Positions 14,836-22,676 of a stretch of 36,213 bases of DNA are shown one piece after another. The notes beneath the pieces are model-generated. The model made no database searches and was not told where the DNA came from. It saw nothing but the letters and a program-made list of their open reading frames with translations. The DNA lies in contig CP070702.1 of assembly GCA_020349905.1 (NCBI GenBank), forward strand, positions 242,584-278,796, written 5' to 3'. Made by a program: the position numbers and the translations under genes. Positions within the stretch are counted from its first letter, which is position 1; every line of letters begins with the position of its first letter. This DNA is from Candidatus Eiseniibacteriota bacterium (GTDB lineage Bacteria > Eisenbacteria > RBG-16-71-46 > JAFGJU01).

Positions 14836-14867
14836 GGGCCCGGCCTCGAAGGCCGGGCCCTTTTTTT
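14836..14867 (+). terminator. Rho-independent terminator after pilQ
   Basis: A perfect 10-base-pair GC stem, GGGCCCGGCC (14836-14845) with GGCCGGGCCC (14851-14860), has a five-base loop and is followed by seven T residues (14861-14867). It lies 13 bases after the pilQ stop and ends the pilMNOPQ operon. Confidence 0.97.
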
Positions 14868-14947
14868 GCCCCTCTGTCTCAGTTGAGGGCTCACTTCGAC
14901 TTCCCCCTTCACCTCAGATGATGCGGCAAGGTGCAGCTTGGGCCGTC

Positions 14948-14976
14948 TTGACAGTGATGGCGACGTCTGCAAGAAT
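14948..14976 (+). promoter_or_regulatory. Promoter of rsmD-coaD operon
   Basis: TTGACA (14948-14953), a 17-base spacer and AAGAAT (14971-14976, four of six matches). The expected +1 is near 14983, so the upstream in-frame ATG codons lie before or within the promoter and the rsmD start at 14996 is supported. Confidence 0.65.
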
Positions 14977-14995
14977 AGCTGGACGGAGGGTACTG

Positions 14996-15580
14996 ATGCG
15001 CATAACGGCGGGTGCTCTTCGTGGCAGACGATTGGTCAGTTGCCGCGGCCGGGCCACGAGGCCGACTTCCAGCAAGGTCAGGGAGGCCATCTTCAACCTG
15101 CTTGGCGTCCACATCGAGGGGGCACGCGTGCTGGACCTGTTCGCAGGGAGCGGCGCGCTCGGGATCGAGGCCTTGAGCAGGGGGGCTTGCAGTGCCCTTT
15201 TCGTGGATTCCTCCGCGCTGGCCAGACGGACCATCAAGAAGAACCTCTCTGCGCTCGAGCTTCCTTCCAGAGGGAGGGTGCTGGGCGGCGGCACGAAGAG
15301 CGTGCTGGGCTCTCTCTCCAGAAAAGGCGAGAGGTTCGACATCGTTTTCGTTGATCCCCCTTACGGCGGCGGGATGGCCGAGGAGACTCTGGAGGCCGTC
15401 TCGGCGGGCGGCCTGCTTACCGGAGGTGGTGTGGTCGTGGTGGAATGCGGTAAGAGAGAGTCGCTGGGGAAGAAGTACGGCGCTCTCAGGCTCAGGACGA
15501 GCAGGCTGTACGGAGATACTCGCATTCTGCTGTTCGAGATTCCCTCCGGCGGTTCACGCGAGGCTCTGGAGCGTCAATAA
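14996..15580 (+). CDS. rsmD: 16S rRNA (guanine966-N2)-methyltransferase RsmD
   Basis: SAM-dependent methyltransferase that modifies G966 of 16S rRNA in the assembling 30S subunit. The protein starts MRITAGALRGRRL, the usual RsmD N terminus, then RPTSSKVREAIFNLLG, the SAM motif DLFAGSGALGIEALSRG and the catalytic FVDPPY (N/D-PP-Y) motif. The frame is open back to 14918, but ATG 14996 is chosen for the family start, GGGAGG-type SD at 14985-14990 and a promoter just upstream. At 194 residues it is of normal size. coaD follows after 11 bases, the common rsmD-coaD pairing. Confidence 0.95.
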   Translation: MRITAGALRGRRLVSCRGRATRPTSSKVREAIFNLLGVHIEGARVLDLFAGSGALGIEALSRGACSALFVDSSALARRTIKKNLSALELPSRGRVLGGGTKSVLGSLSRKGERFDIVFVDPPYGGGMAEETLEAVSAGGLLTGGGVVVVECGKRESLGKKYGALRLRTSRLYGDTRILLFEIPSGGSREALERQ

Positions 15581-15591
15581 GGAGGTAGCGG

Positions 15592-16083
15592 ATGAAGACA
15601 GCCCTTTTTCCAGGCGCTTTCGATCCGGTCACCAACGGTCACATCGACCTCATGAAGAGAGCTCTCACGCTTTTTGACCGCCTGATAGTGGCGGTCGGGC
15701 ACAGGGGAGAAAAGGGCGTTCTCTTCTCTGTCGAAGAGCGCATGGAGATGCTCAGGGAGTCGACTCGCACGCTGGGAGCCGTGGAAGTAACACATTTCGA
15801 CGGCCTGCTCGTTGACTTCGCGCGCAGCCTCGGGGCCGACGTCGTAATCAGGGGGCTTCGCTTCGTGTCCGATTTCGAATACGAGTTCCAAATGGCTCTC
15901 ATGAACAGGAAGCTCAGCGGCTCCTTCGAAACCGTCTTCCTGATGCCCAGTGAGAAGTATTCCTACCTGAACTCGACGGTGGTCAAGGAGATCGCCCGAC
16001 TTGGCGGCTCCGTGTCCAAGTTCGTGCCTCCGGCCGTCGAGGAGAAGTTGAAGAGGACGTTGGGGAAAAGAGCCGGAGAGTGA
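15592..16083 (+). CDS. coaD: Phosphopantetheine adenylyltransferase
   Basis: Fourth step of coenzyme A synthesis: transfers AMP from ATP to 4'-phosphopantetheine, giving dephospho-CoA. The 163-residue size is standard. The nucleotidyltransferase signature is complete: FPGAFDPVTNGHIDL near the start (the TxGH motif), VIRGLRFVSDFEYEFQMA with the RGLR...DFxYE substrate-binding segment, and STVVKEIARLGG near the end. The usual S-S-x-x-V-K segment reads NSTVVK here. AGGAGG precedes ATG 15592. The gene sits between rsmD and an FmdB-type gene in one transcript. Confidence 0.97.
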   Translation: MKTALFPGAFDPVTNGHIDLMKRALTLFDRLIVAVGHRGEKGVLFSVEERMEMLRESTRTLGAVEVTHFDGLLVDFARSLGADVVIRGLRFVSDFEYEFQMALMNRKLSGSFETVFLMPSEKYSYLNSTVVKEIARLGGSVSKFVPPAVEEKLKRTLGKRAGE

Positions 16084-16114
16084 GCCGGCGGAGCAATGGA
16101 GTGTGAGCAGTCGG

Positions 16115-16426
16115 ATGCCGACGTACGAGTACGAATGCAGGAAGTGCGGCTGCGTTCTTGAAGAGTTTCAGAAGATAAGCGACCCCCCTCTTTCGGAGTG
16201 TCCAAAATGTTCCGGGACCCTCGCCAGGCTTCCGGGCCGGGGCGCCGGCATAATCTTCAAGGGCTCCGGTTTCTACGCGACGGACTACAGAAGCCAGGCC
16301 TACCGGCAGAAGGAAAAGGACGAAAGGGGAACTGCCATCGGCAAGGATGGAAAGAAGGAAGAGAAGCGGGAAGGTGGAAAGAAAAAGTCAGGGGATGAGG
16401 CCGGCGGTGAGAAGAAAGGAGCTTAG
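16115..16426 (+). CDS. FmdB-type zinc ribbon protein
   Basis: A 103-residue protein starting MPTYEYECRKCG, the hallmark of the FmdB/putative regulatory zinc ribbon family, with a second pair CPKC, so four cysteines bind one zinc. The middle KGSGFYATDYR is also typical. The C-terminal 40 residues are a Lys/Glu/Gly-rich, probably disordered tail. The frame is open from GTG 16103, but ATG 16115 gives the family N terminus; no strong SD is seen. The role of this family is not settled; some members are linked to formamidase/amidase genes. Its 3' end overlaps the start region of the next gene. Confidence 0.9.
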   Translation: MPTYEYECRKCGCVLEEFQKISDPPLSECPKCSGTLARLPGRGAGIIFKGSGFYATDYRSQAYRQKEKDERGTAIGKDGKKEEKREGGKKKSGDEAGGEKKGA

Positions 16427-17816
16427 TCCCTCGGCGGTCCGCGCCTTCCAGGAGATAATGGGGCAGGCGGGTGTCTTTACCTCCCTCGAAGACAGAATCT
16501 GCTACTCGTTTGATGCCACCACGTATTCGTCAGTGCCGGGAGTAGTTCTCAGACCATCCAGCGCCGAGCAGGTATCGCGCATACTTGCCGTTTCGTCCCA
16601 GGAAGGACTCCCGGTGGTCCCGAGAGGTGCGGGAACCGGCTTCGCCGGAAGCGCGATACCCCTCGAGGGTTCGGTGGCGTTATCTTTCGAGAGGATGAAC
16701 AGGATCCTGGATTTCTCTCCGGACGACCGACACTGCGTCGTGGAGCCCGGCGTGGTGAACGGTCTGCTTCAGAAGCACGTCGGGAAGAAGGGCCTCTTCT
16801 TTCCTCCCGACCCGTCCAGCCTCGACGTGAGCACCCTAGGCGGAAACGTGGCTCAGTCTGCGAGCGGCCCCCGCGCCCTCAGGTACGGCTCGACCAAGGA
16901 CTACGTCACCTCCCTGGACCTTGTGGCGGGCGACGGACAGCTCTGGCACGTCTCGGAGAAGTCAGGGGGGTACGACCTGCTCTCGCTGCTGGTGGGAAGC
17001 GAGGGAACCCTGGGAATCTTGACTGCCATCGGTCTCAGGCTGGTTCCCGTTCCCTCCTCCTGGAACACCTTCATGGCCTACTTCAGAAGCCTCGAGCAGG
17101 CCTCGGTGGCAGTGGCGGAACTCAGCTCGCAGGGAATAATCCCCACCGTGCTGGAGGCCATGGACCACGTTACGCTGAGGTGCGTGGAGGAGTTTCTGGG
17201 CAGACAGCCGTCGTCGGGGGTGGGAGCCGTGCTCTTCGTGGAGGTGACCGGGAGCGAGACAGAAGTTAAAGTGCTGTCTGAGAAACTCGAGCTAACCTTT
17301 AGTAAATTAGAGCAGATACGGTTTGAGAGTGCCGTCTCTGAGGCGGAGAGAGAGCGTCTCTGGACTCTTCGCCGTTCAGTGTCACCTGCCCTGGCGAGGG
17401 TGGCACCCACGAAGATAAACGAGGACGTGTGCGTTCCCCGGAGCAAGCTACCCGCGCTCGTGAGAGCCATCGAAGCTCTGGCGGAGCGCCACGGATTGGA
17501 CATCTATACGTTCGGGCACATCGGGGACGGGAACCTGCACGTGAACATAATGACGGACGTTCGGAAGAAGAAGGAGATGGAGAGAGTCGAACAGTGCGCG
17601 GACGAGCTGTTCGAGGCCACGTGGTTACTGGGCGGAACCATAACCGGTGAACACGGCATAGGGATCGCCAAGCGGAAGTATCTGCCGCGCGAGGTGGGAC
17701 GGGTGGGGATGAGGATGTTTGGGGAAGTGAAGCGCGCCTTCGACGAGGCCAACATTCTGAACCCAGGGAAAGTTGTGCCTTCCGAGCCGGCTCACGGGGC
17801 CGGTGGTGCCGTTTGA
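16395..17816 (+). CDS. GlcD-type FAD-binding oxidase/dehydrogenase
   Basis: Member of the FAD-linked 2-hydroxyacid oxidase family (GlcD, D-lactate dehydrogenase). The N-terminal PCMH-type FAD domain has VVPRGAGTGFAGSAIPL and DPSSLDVSTLGGNVAQSASG-type segments with GSEGTLGI; the C-terminal cap ends with HIGDGNLHVN and GEHGIGIAKRKYL, metal/substrate-binding His residues of the family. The length (473 residues) fits GlcD. ATG 16395 is chosen, overlapping the previous gene by 32 bases, but SD evidence is poor and ATG 16347 is possible. No GlcE or GlcF Fe-S partner is next to it, so its electron acceptor and substrate (glycolate, D-lactate or other) are unknown. The end overlaps the promoter of the next operon. 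Confidence 0.9.
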   Translation: MRPAVRRKELSPSAVRAFQEIMGQAGVFTSLEDRICYSFDATTYSSVPGVVLRPSSAEQVSRILAVSSQEGLPVVPRGAGTGFAGSAIPLEGSVALSFERMNRILDFSPDDRHCVVEPGVVNGLLQKHVGKKGLFFPPDPSSLDVSTLGGNVAQSASGPRALRYGSTKDYVTSLDLVAGDGQLWHVSEKSGGYDLLSLLVGSEGTLGILTAIGLRLVPVPSSWNTFMAYFRSLEQASVAVAELSSQGIIPTVLEAMDHVTLRCVEEFLGRQPSSGVGAVLFVEVTGSETEVKVLSEKLELTFSKLEQIRFESAVSEAERERLWTLRRSVSPALARVAPTKINEDVCVPRSKLPALVRAIEALAERHGLDIYTFGHIGDGNLHVNIMTDVRKKKEMERVEQCADELFEATWLLGGTITGEHGIGIAKRKYLPREVGRVGMRMFGEVKRAFDEANILNPGKVVPSEPAHGAGGAV

Positions 17817-17842
17817 CAGGCGGTTCGATTTTCTGGTATTCT
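17813..17842 (+). promoter_or_regulatory. Promoter of the hydro-lyase-obgE operon
   Basis: TTGACA (17813-17818), an 18-base spacer and TATTCT (17837-17842). The -35 box overlaps the stop codon of the preceding gene. The expected +1 near 17849 leaves a leader of about 168 bases. Confidence 0.7.
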
Positions 17843-17874
17843 GTGGTGCTTCGTTAGTGTTTGCTCCCCGTGCG

Positions 17875-17994
17875 GTCGCCCGTGAGGCGACGGACCCTCT
17901 CCGGACAGCGCGCCCGGAGCGGCCGGGGATTCCGCAGTCCCGCAGGGGCGAGCACATAGTCAACAGTCGAGTCTTGTGGCGGGTGCGAACCCGC
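17875..17994 (+). promoter_or_regulatory. Structured 5' leader of the LeuC-type gene
   Basis: Three perfect 6-base-pair hairpins occur in this leader: GTCGCC/GGCGAC (17875-17880 with 17886-17891), CTCCGG/CCGGAG (17899-17904 with 17914-17919) and GCGGGT/ACCCGC (17979-17984 with 17989-17994) closed by a GCGA tetraloop. None has a T-tract, so they are not simple terminators. No leucine-codon leader peptide and no T-box motif were recognised. Confidence 0.4.
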
Positions 17995-18016
17995 GGTTTC
18001 AGACAGGGAGACTGCC

Positions 18017-19270
18017 ATGGGAAAGACCCTCGCAGAGAAACTGCTCAGTACAAAGGCAGGCAAAGAGGTGGTGGCGGGCGAACTGGCCATTGCGCAGGTG
18101 GACGTGGCCTTTTTCCAGGACGGGACCGGACCTCTGGCGGTGAGGCAGCTGAGGAAGATAAACCTGGAGAAGGTGGCGGATTCTAAGCGCTCGATTCTTT
18201 TCCTGGACCACGCCGCTCCCAGTCCCCGCAGGGAACTCTCCAACGACCATGTGCTCCTCAGGGGATTCGCGGAGAAGACGGGAGCGGTGCTGTCGGAGAT
18301 AAATGAGGGAGTATGTCATCAGCGGGTCATAGAGACGTTTGCCAGGCCTGGAGACGTGGTCATCGGCGCCGATTCGCACTCGTGCACGGCCGGAGCGCTG
18401 TGCGCCTTCGCAACCGGGATGGGTTCCACGGACGTGGCAGTGGGAATGGCTCTCGGGCGGACCTGGTTCAGGGTCCCGTCCACGTTCAGGGTCGTGGCGG
18501 AGGGGAAATTCCAGAAGGGAGTATACTCGAAAGACCTCATCCTGCATCTTATCGGAAAGATAGGGGCGGACGGTGCCACATACAGGGCGCTCGAGTTCGG
18601 GGGGGGTGCCATCGATAAGATGGGCATGTCTGAGCGCCTCACTCTCAGCAACATGGCCGTCGAGGCCGGGGCGAAAGTGGGCCTCATCGCCTCCGACGCG
18701 GTGACCGAGGCCTTTCTGAAGAAGTACGTCAGAAAGGCGGACTTCAAGGCCATCTCACCAGACCCGGACGCGGTCTACGAGCGGGTGATAGAGATGGACG
18801 TAACCCAGCTGGAGCCAGTGGTCTCGTGTCCCCACACCGTTGACAACACGAGGCCGGCCAAGGAGCTTGCCGGGACGCACGTCCATCAGGTCTTCATAGG
18901 GAGCTGCACAAACGGGAGACTCGAGGACCTGGAGGTGGCGGCGCGTATCATGAAAGGGAAGCGAAGGCACCCGCGAACGCGCGTCATAGTCATACCGGCC
19001 TCCCGGAGCGTCTACCTTGACGCCCTGGAAGCGGGTCACCTGAAGGTCTTCGTGGAGGCAGGCGCCACGGTGCTGGGGCCCGGTTGCGGCCCCTGCGTGG
19101 GAGTACACGAGGGTGCCCTGGGGGACGGTGAGGTTTGCCTATCGACTCAGAACAGGAACTTCAAAGGCAGGATGGGTAATCCGGAAGGGTTGATCTACCT
19201 GGCCTCGCCTGCCACGGCCGCTGCAACCGCCATCAAGGGTGAGATAGCTGACCCTAGGGAGGTGCTGTAG
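18017..19270 (+). CDS. 3-isopropylmalate/homoaconitate dehydratase family, large subunit
   Basis: Aconitase-superfamily hydro-lyase with a [4Fe-4S] cluster. Family marks are FLDHAAPSPRRELSNDH, GADSHSCTAGALCAFATGMG (first cluster Cys), FIGSCTNGR and GPGCGPCVG (other cluster ligands). The 417-residue length matches the archaeal-type large subunit (LeuC2/HacA/DmdA group) rather than the 470-residue proteobacterial LeuC. The start has AGGGAG upstream. The small subunit follows with no gap (TAG then ATG). No leuA, leuB or homocitrate gene is in the window, so the substrate (2-isopropylmalate, homoaconitate, citramalate/2,3-dimethylmalate) cannot be fixed from context. Confidence 0.9.
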   Translation: MGKTLAEKLLSTKAGKEVVAGELAIAQVDVAFFQDGTGPLAVRQLRKINLEKVADSKRSILFLDHAAPSPRRELSNDHVLLRGFAEKTGAVLSEINEGVCHQRVIETFARPGDVVIGADSHSCTAGALCAFATGMGSTDVAVGMALGRTWFRVPSTFRVVAEGKFQKGVYSKDLILHLIGKIGADGATYRALEFGGGAIDKMGMSERLTLSNMAVEAGAKVGLIASDAVTEAFLKKYVRKADFKAISPDPDAVYERVIEMDVTQLEPVVSCPHTVDNTRPAKELAGTHVHQVFIGSCTNGRLEDLEVAARIMKGKRRHPRTRVIVIPASRSVYLDALEAGHLKVFVEAGATVLGPGCGPCVGVHEGALGDGEVCLSTQNRNFKGRMGNPEGLIYLASPATAAATAIKGEIADPREVL

Positions 19271-19771
19271 ATGATACTGGAAGGGAAGTCCTGGAAATTC
19301 GGAGACGACATCAGCACGGACCACATCGCACCGGGCAGGCTGTTTCACCTTCGTTCGAATCTCCCCGAATTGGCAAAGCACGTGCTTGAAGACGCGGACC
19401 CCGAGTTCGCCGAGAAGGTTCAGAAGGGAGATTTCGTGGTCGGGGGAAACAACTTCGGCCTCGGTTCCAGCCGCGAGCACGCTCCCACGATAATCAAGAT
19501 GGCGGGCGTTGGTGCGGTGCTGGCCAAATCGTTCGCAAGGATCTTCTTCAGAAACGCCATCAACGTTGGCCTGCCCGTGCTAGAGTGCGACACGGACAGG
19601 ATTCGCGAAGGTGACGTTCTCAGGGTGGACCTGAGCGCCGGAGTCATAGAGAACAAGAGCACCGGGGAAAAGCTGGACTTCGTTGCGCTGCCCGATGTCA
19701 TGATAAGGATCTTGAACGACGGAGGTCTTCTCGCACACATCGAGAAGCATCAGGGCTTCAAGTTCGACTGA
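19271..19771 (+). CDS. 3-isopropylmalate/homoaconitate dehydratase family, small subunit
   Basis: A 166-residue swivel-domain subunit that supplies substrate-binding residues to the large subunit. It has FGDDISTDHIAPGR at the start and NNFGLGSSREHAP, the conserved serine/arginine loop, in the middle. The loop that is YLRx-like in characterised LeuD/HacB proteins and sets substrate preference reads LFHLRSN here (about residues 22-28), which I cannot assign to a known specificity. It starts immediately after the large subunit stop, and obgE follows 14 bases later. Confidence 0.9.
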   Translation: MILEGKSWKFGDDISTDHIAPGRLFHLRSNLPELAKHVLEDADPEFAEKVQKGDFVVGGNNFGLGSSREHAPTIIKMAGVGAVLAKSFARIFFRNAINVGLPVLECDTDRIREGDVLRVDLSAGVIENKSTGEKLDFVALPDVMIRILNDGGLLAHIEKHQGFKFD

Positions 19772-19785
19772 AATGTGGTCGGTCG

Positions 19786-20772
19786 ATGTTCATAGACAGA
19801 GTCAAGATGGAAGTCAGTGCCGGCAACGGCGGGGACGGATGCGTCAGCTTCCGCCGCGAGAAGCACGTGCCGCGCGGTGGTCCTGACGGCGGCGACGGCG
19901 GAAAGGGCGGCAGTGTGCTTCTGGAAGCCAACAGGCACATGCGAACCCTGCTGGATTTCAAGTTCAAACGCACCTTCCAGGCCGAACGTGGAGAGCACGG
20001 CAAGGGCAGCAACATGACGGGCAGGCGGGGAGATGACGTGGTGCTTCAGGTTCCGCTCGGCACCCAGGTGAGGGACGCCGATACCATGGAGCGGTTGGGG
20101 GACCTTCTGACCGCGGGGCAGACGTTGCTGGTCGCGGAGGGTGGAAGAGGGGGCAGGGGTAACGCCAGGTTTGCCACTCCGACAGACAGGGCTCCTCGAA
20201 GAAGAGAGACCGGGGGCGAGGGAGGGCGGCGCGTCATCGAGCTGGAGCTGAAGCTCATCGCTGACGTAGGAATCGTGGGCGTGCCCAACGTCGGCAAATC
20301 CACGCTGCTTTCTAGGATTTCGCGGGCCAGACCGAAGATAGACAGTTATCCGTTCACGACCCTGGCGCCCAATCTGGGGCTGGTTCGCGTTGAAGAGATG
20401 AGGGATTTCGTTGCGGCAGACATACCGGGACTGGTGGAAGGAGCCCACGCGGGCAAGGGTCTGGGCCACGAATTCCTGCGTCATGTGGAACGCACGAGGG
20501 TGCTGCTATTCCTGCTGGACGCGAGCGAAGCCGAGCCGGGTCGTGATTACGGGCTGTTGCTGGAAGAGATCCAGCGCTACGGCAAGGGACTCGCGGAGAA
20601 ACCGCGCGCGTTGTGTTTCAACAAGGTAGACCTTCTTGATGCAGAAGGACTGAGGAGGCTGCCCTACGAGATAGGTGGAGTCGAAGTTCTCAGGATCTCT
20701 GCTCTGAAGGAAGAAGGTCTTCGGGAGCTGGTTGGCCGGCTGTGGCAACTTCTGGAGGCACACAGCCATTAG
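19786..20772 (+). CDS. obgE: Ribosome-associated GTPase Obg
   Basis: GTPase needed for 50S maturation and stress control. The glycine-rich Obg fold opens with MFIDRVKMEVSAGNGGDG and continues to about residue 160 (PRGGPDGGDGGKGG, RGGRGNARFATP). The G domain has GVPNVGKST (about 164-172), the switch II segment DIPGLVEGA and the NKVD-like motif FNKVDLLD. At 328 residues it ends right after the G domain, lacking the variable C-terminal domain of longer forms. It is preceded by the hydro-lyase genes, not by the usual rplU-rpmA pair, which is a somewhat unusual context. Confidence 0.97.
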   Translation: MFIDRVKMEVSAGNGGDGCVSFRREKHVPRGGPDGGDGGKGGSVLLEANRHMRTLLDFKFKRTFQAERGEHGKGSNMTGRRGDDVVLQVPLGTQVRDADTMERLGDLLTAGQTLLVAEGGRGGRGNARFATPTDRAPRRRETGGEGGRRVIELELKLIADVGIVGVPNVGKSTLLSRISRARPKIDSYPFTTLAPNLGLVRVEEMRDFVAADIPGLVEGAHAGKGLGHEFLRHVERTRVLLFLLDASEAEPGRDYGLLLEEIQRYGKGLAEKPRALCFNKVDLLDAEGLRRLPYEIGGVEVLRISALKEEGLRELVGRLWQLLEAHSH

Positions 20773-20804
20773 GTAGTCTGGGATTGCCGGAAAGGTGTTG
20801 AATC

Positions 20805-21518
20805 ATGGTCGACGAAAGGGTTCCGCTCAGCAAGACTCTGATTGACCTCAGGATCAAGGAATTGGAGATCGAAGAGAAGGCCAGGGTCATCTCGGAGCTG
20901 AAGTCGAAAAGAGACGAGGCTTCCATAAAGGAGCTGGTGGAGAAGCTGGCTGACGACAGCTGGCATCTGAGACAGCTTGCCGCGCGAGCGTTGAGCGAGA
21001 TAGGAAAGGACGTGGAGCATCACGTCATGGAGGCCCTCCCGGGATCTCTCTGGTTCACCCGGGCCTGCGCGGCAGAGATCCTGGGGAACGTCAGGAGCAG
21101 GGCGGCCCTGGACTGCCTCATCGATCTTCTGGAGGACAGCAACTCCACCGTGAAAGAACACGCCTCCAAGGCCCTTCTGCAAATATGTGACGGGGGAGAC
21201 ACGGTCTGGGCGGCGCGCGCCGCCGTCTCGAAGGGTGGCGAAGTCGTGGGGAGACTGAAGGCCCTGTTCGAGAAGTTCGACAGAGAGCTGGCGGACGGAT
21301 TCCTTTCGATGACCAAGGACGCGGAGCTCATGAAGGCCCCGGTGGAGCAAGTCGAGAAGATCGCCGAGGAGATGTCCAGGGCTCACGAGCCGCAGGACCT
21401 GGTGTGGGAAGAGCTGACGAAGGCCGACTCGACGAAGACCCCCGTCGCGAGGGCAGACGACGAGAGCGCAGGAGGAGGGACGGGTGGAAGTGAGGATAGA
21501 AGGGACGGCAGCCTGTGA
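20805..21518 (+). CDS. HEAT-repeat protein
   Basis: A 237-residue alpha-helical protein. An N-terminal coiled coil (about residues 8-45, rich in Glu/Lys/Ile) precedes three or so HEAT-like repeats: IKELVEKLADDSWHLRQLAARALSEIG-type unit, then SLWFTRACAAEILGNVRS and ALDCLIDLLEDSNSTVKEHA. The C-terminal third is acidic and likely disordered. HEAT repeats are protein-binding scaffolds; no enzyme motif is visible. AAAGG lies nine bases before ATG 20805. Its last 35 bases overlap the start of dprA, so the two are probably translated together, but I cannot infer a function from that. Confidence 0.85.
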   Translation: MVDERVPLSKTLIDLRIKELEIEEKARVISELKSKRDEASIKELVEKLADDSWHLRQLAARALSEIGKDVEHHVMEALPGSLWFTRACAAEILGNVRSRAALDCLIDLLEDSNSTVKEHASKALLQICDGGDTVWAARAAVSKGGEVVGRLKALFEKFDRELADGFLSMTKDAELMKAPVEQVEKIAEEMSRAHEPQDLVWEELTKADSTKTPVARADDESAGGGTGGSEDRRDGSL

Positions 21519-22623
21519 GGCCAGGCTGGCACTTGCACTTCTCAAGGGGCTCTCGAGAGCACGCCTGCTCGAAATTCTGAGGGCAAGCGGAACGCCCGAA
21601 GGAGTCTTTCCGGCGCCGGGTCGCGAGAGAACAGTGCGTAGCCCGAGTCCTGCCGAGGAAGCGCTTCTGGATCGGGACCTGGGCCCGGAGATTGCAGGAC
21701 AGCTTAAGCTGGGTGCCCTCGTCGAGTCCTACGTGTGTGCCTGGACAGACGCGCAATATCCGGCCCTTCTCAGAGAAATCAACTACCCGCCCCTGGTTCT
21801 CTTCTGGAGAGGAGACATCTCCGTGGCCGCTCGCCCGGCCGTGGCCGTGGTCGGATCGAGGAAGTGTTCGCACTCCGGCAGGCTGGTTGCAGAGAGACTG
21901 GGACGGGCGCTCGCGGGAGAGGGATTGGTGGTCGTGAGCGGTCTGGCCAGGGGGATCGACACTGCCGCGCACCGCGGCGCGCTGGAGGCGGGAGGAGTCA
22001 CTGTTGCGGTCCTGGGGTCCGGGGTGGACGTGTGTTACCCGGCGGAGAACCGCAAGCTCCTCGCGGAGATCCTGGAACGGGGAGCGGCGCTTTCTGAGTT
22101 TCCTCTCGGTACGGCCCCACTCCGGCAGAACTTCCCCCTGCGAAACCGCATCGTGAGCGGTCTGAGTCTGGGGGTCGTGGTGGTGGAGGCGGGAGAGGGA
22201 AGCGGCGCCCTAGTGACTGTGGAACACGCCTTAATGCAAGGTCGCGAAGTATTTGCAGTACCAGGAGATACGACGCTTAACTCAACTATTAGTTCAAACC
22301 GACTCCTGAAAGAGGGTGCCAAGCTCGTCACCAAGGTGGAGGACATACTGGAGGAGTTGGGAGCGCAGGTGAGGGAGGGACTGGAGCCGCTTCCGAGGAC
22401 TCCGGTGGAGAGGGAAGGGGTTTCCTGCGAGGAGGAGAGGATGCTCCAGAACCTGTCACACGTGCCCAAGAACGTAGACGAGATATGCAGCCAGACCGGG
22501 ATGAAAACAGCGGACGTGTTGTCGCTGCTGCTTTCACTGGAGCTTAAGGGACTGGTGAGACAGGAGCCCGGAGACCTGTTCCTCAGAAACCCCGGGGCGC
22601 TGTCTCCTCGCCGCCCTGAGTAG
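21484..22623 (+). CDS. dprA: DNA processing protein DprA
   Basis: Rossmann-fold protein that protects incoming single-stranded DNA and loads RecA during natural transformation. The core has VAVVGSRKCSHSG, VVSGLARGIDTAAHRGAL, VAVLGSGVDVCYP and REVFAVPGD. A winged-helix domain at the C terminus (EEERMLQNL to LKGLVRQEPG, about residues 315-370) is of the DML1-like type. The start is GTG 21484 behind a long purine-rich SD, inside the end of the HEAT-repeat gene. Codon use changes abruptly at about 22208-22310 (CTA, TTA, GTA, TCA, AGT), where the usual S-x-G-x-N-x-L-I-R-x-G-A motif reads TISSNRLLKEGA. With type IV pili nearby, DNA uptake is plausible. Confidence 0.95.
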   Translation: MEVRIEGTAACEARLALALLKGLSRARLLEILRASGTPEGVFPAPGRERTVRSPSPAEEALLDRDLGPEIAGQLKLGALVESYVCAWTDAQYPALLREINYPPLVLFWRGDISVAARPAVAVVGSRKCSHSGRLVAERLGRALAGEGLVVVSGLARGIDTAAHRGALEAGGVTVAVLGSGVDVCYPAENRKLLAEILERGAALSEFPLGTAPLRQNFPLRNRIVSGLSLGVVVVEAGEGSGALVTVEHALMQGREVFAVPGDTTLNSTISSNRLLKEGAKLVTKVEDILEELGAQVREGLEPLPRTPVEREGVSCEEERMLQNLSHVPKNVDEICSQTGMKTADVLSLLLSLELKGLVRQEPGDLFLRNPGALSPRRPE

Positions 22624-22676
22624 CGGAGTACCTTCTCGACGTGCAGTTGGGAGCGGGCGACCTATCGGAGTGAAGA

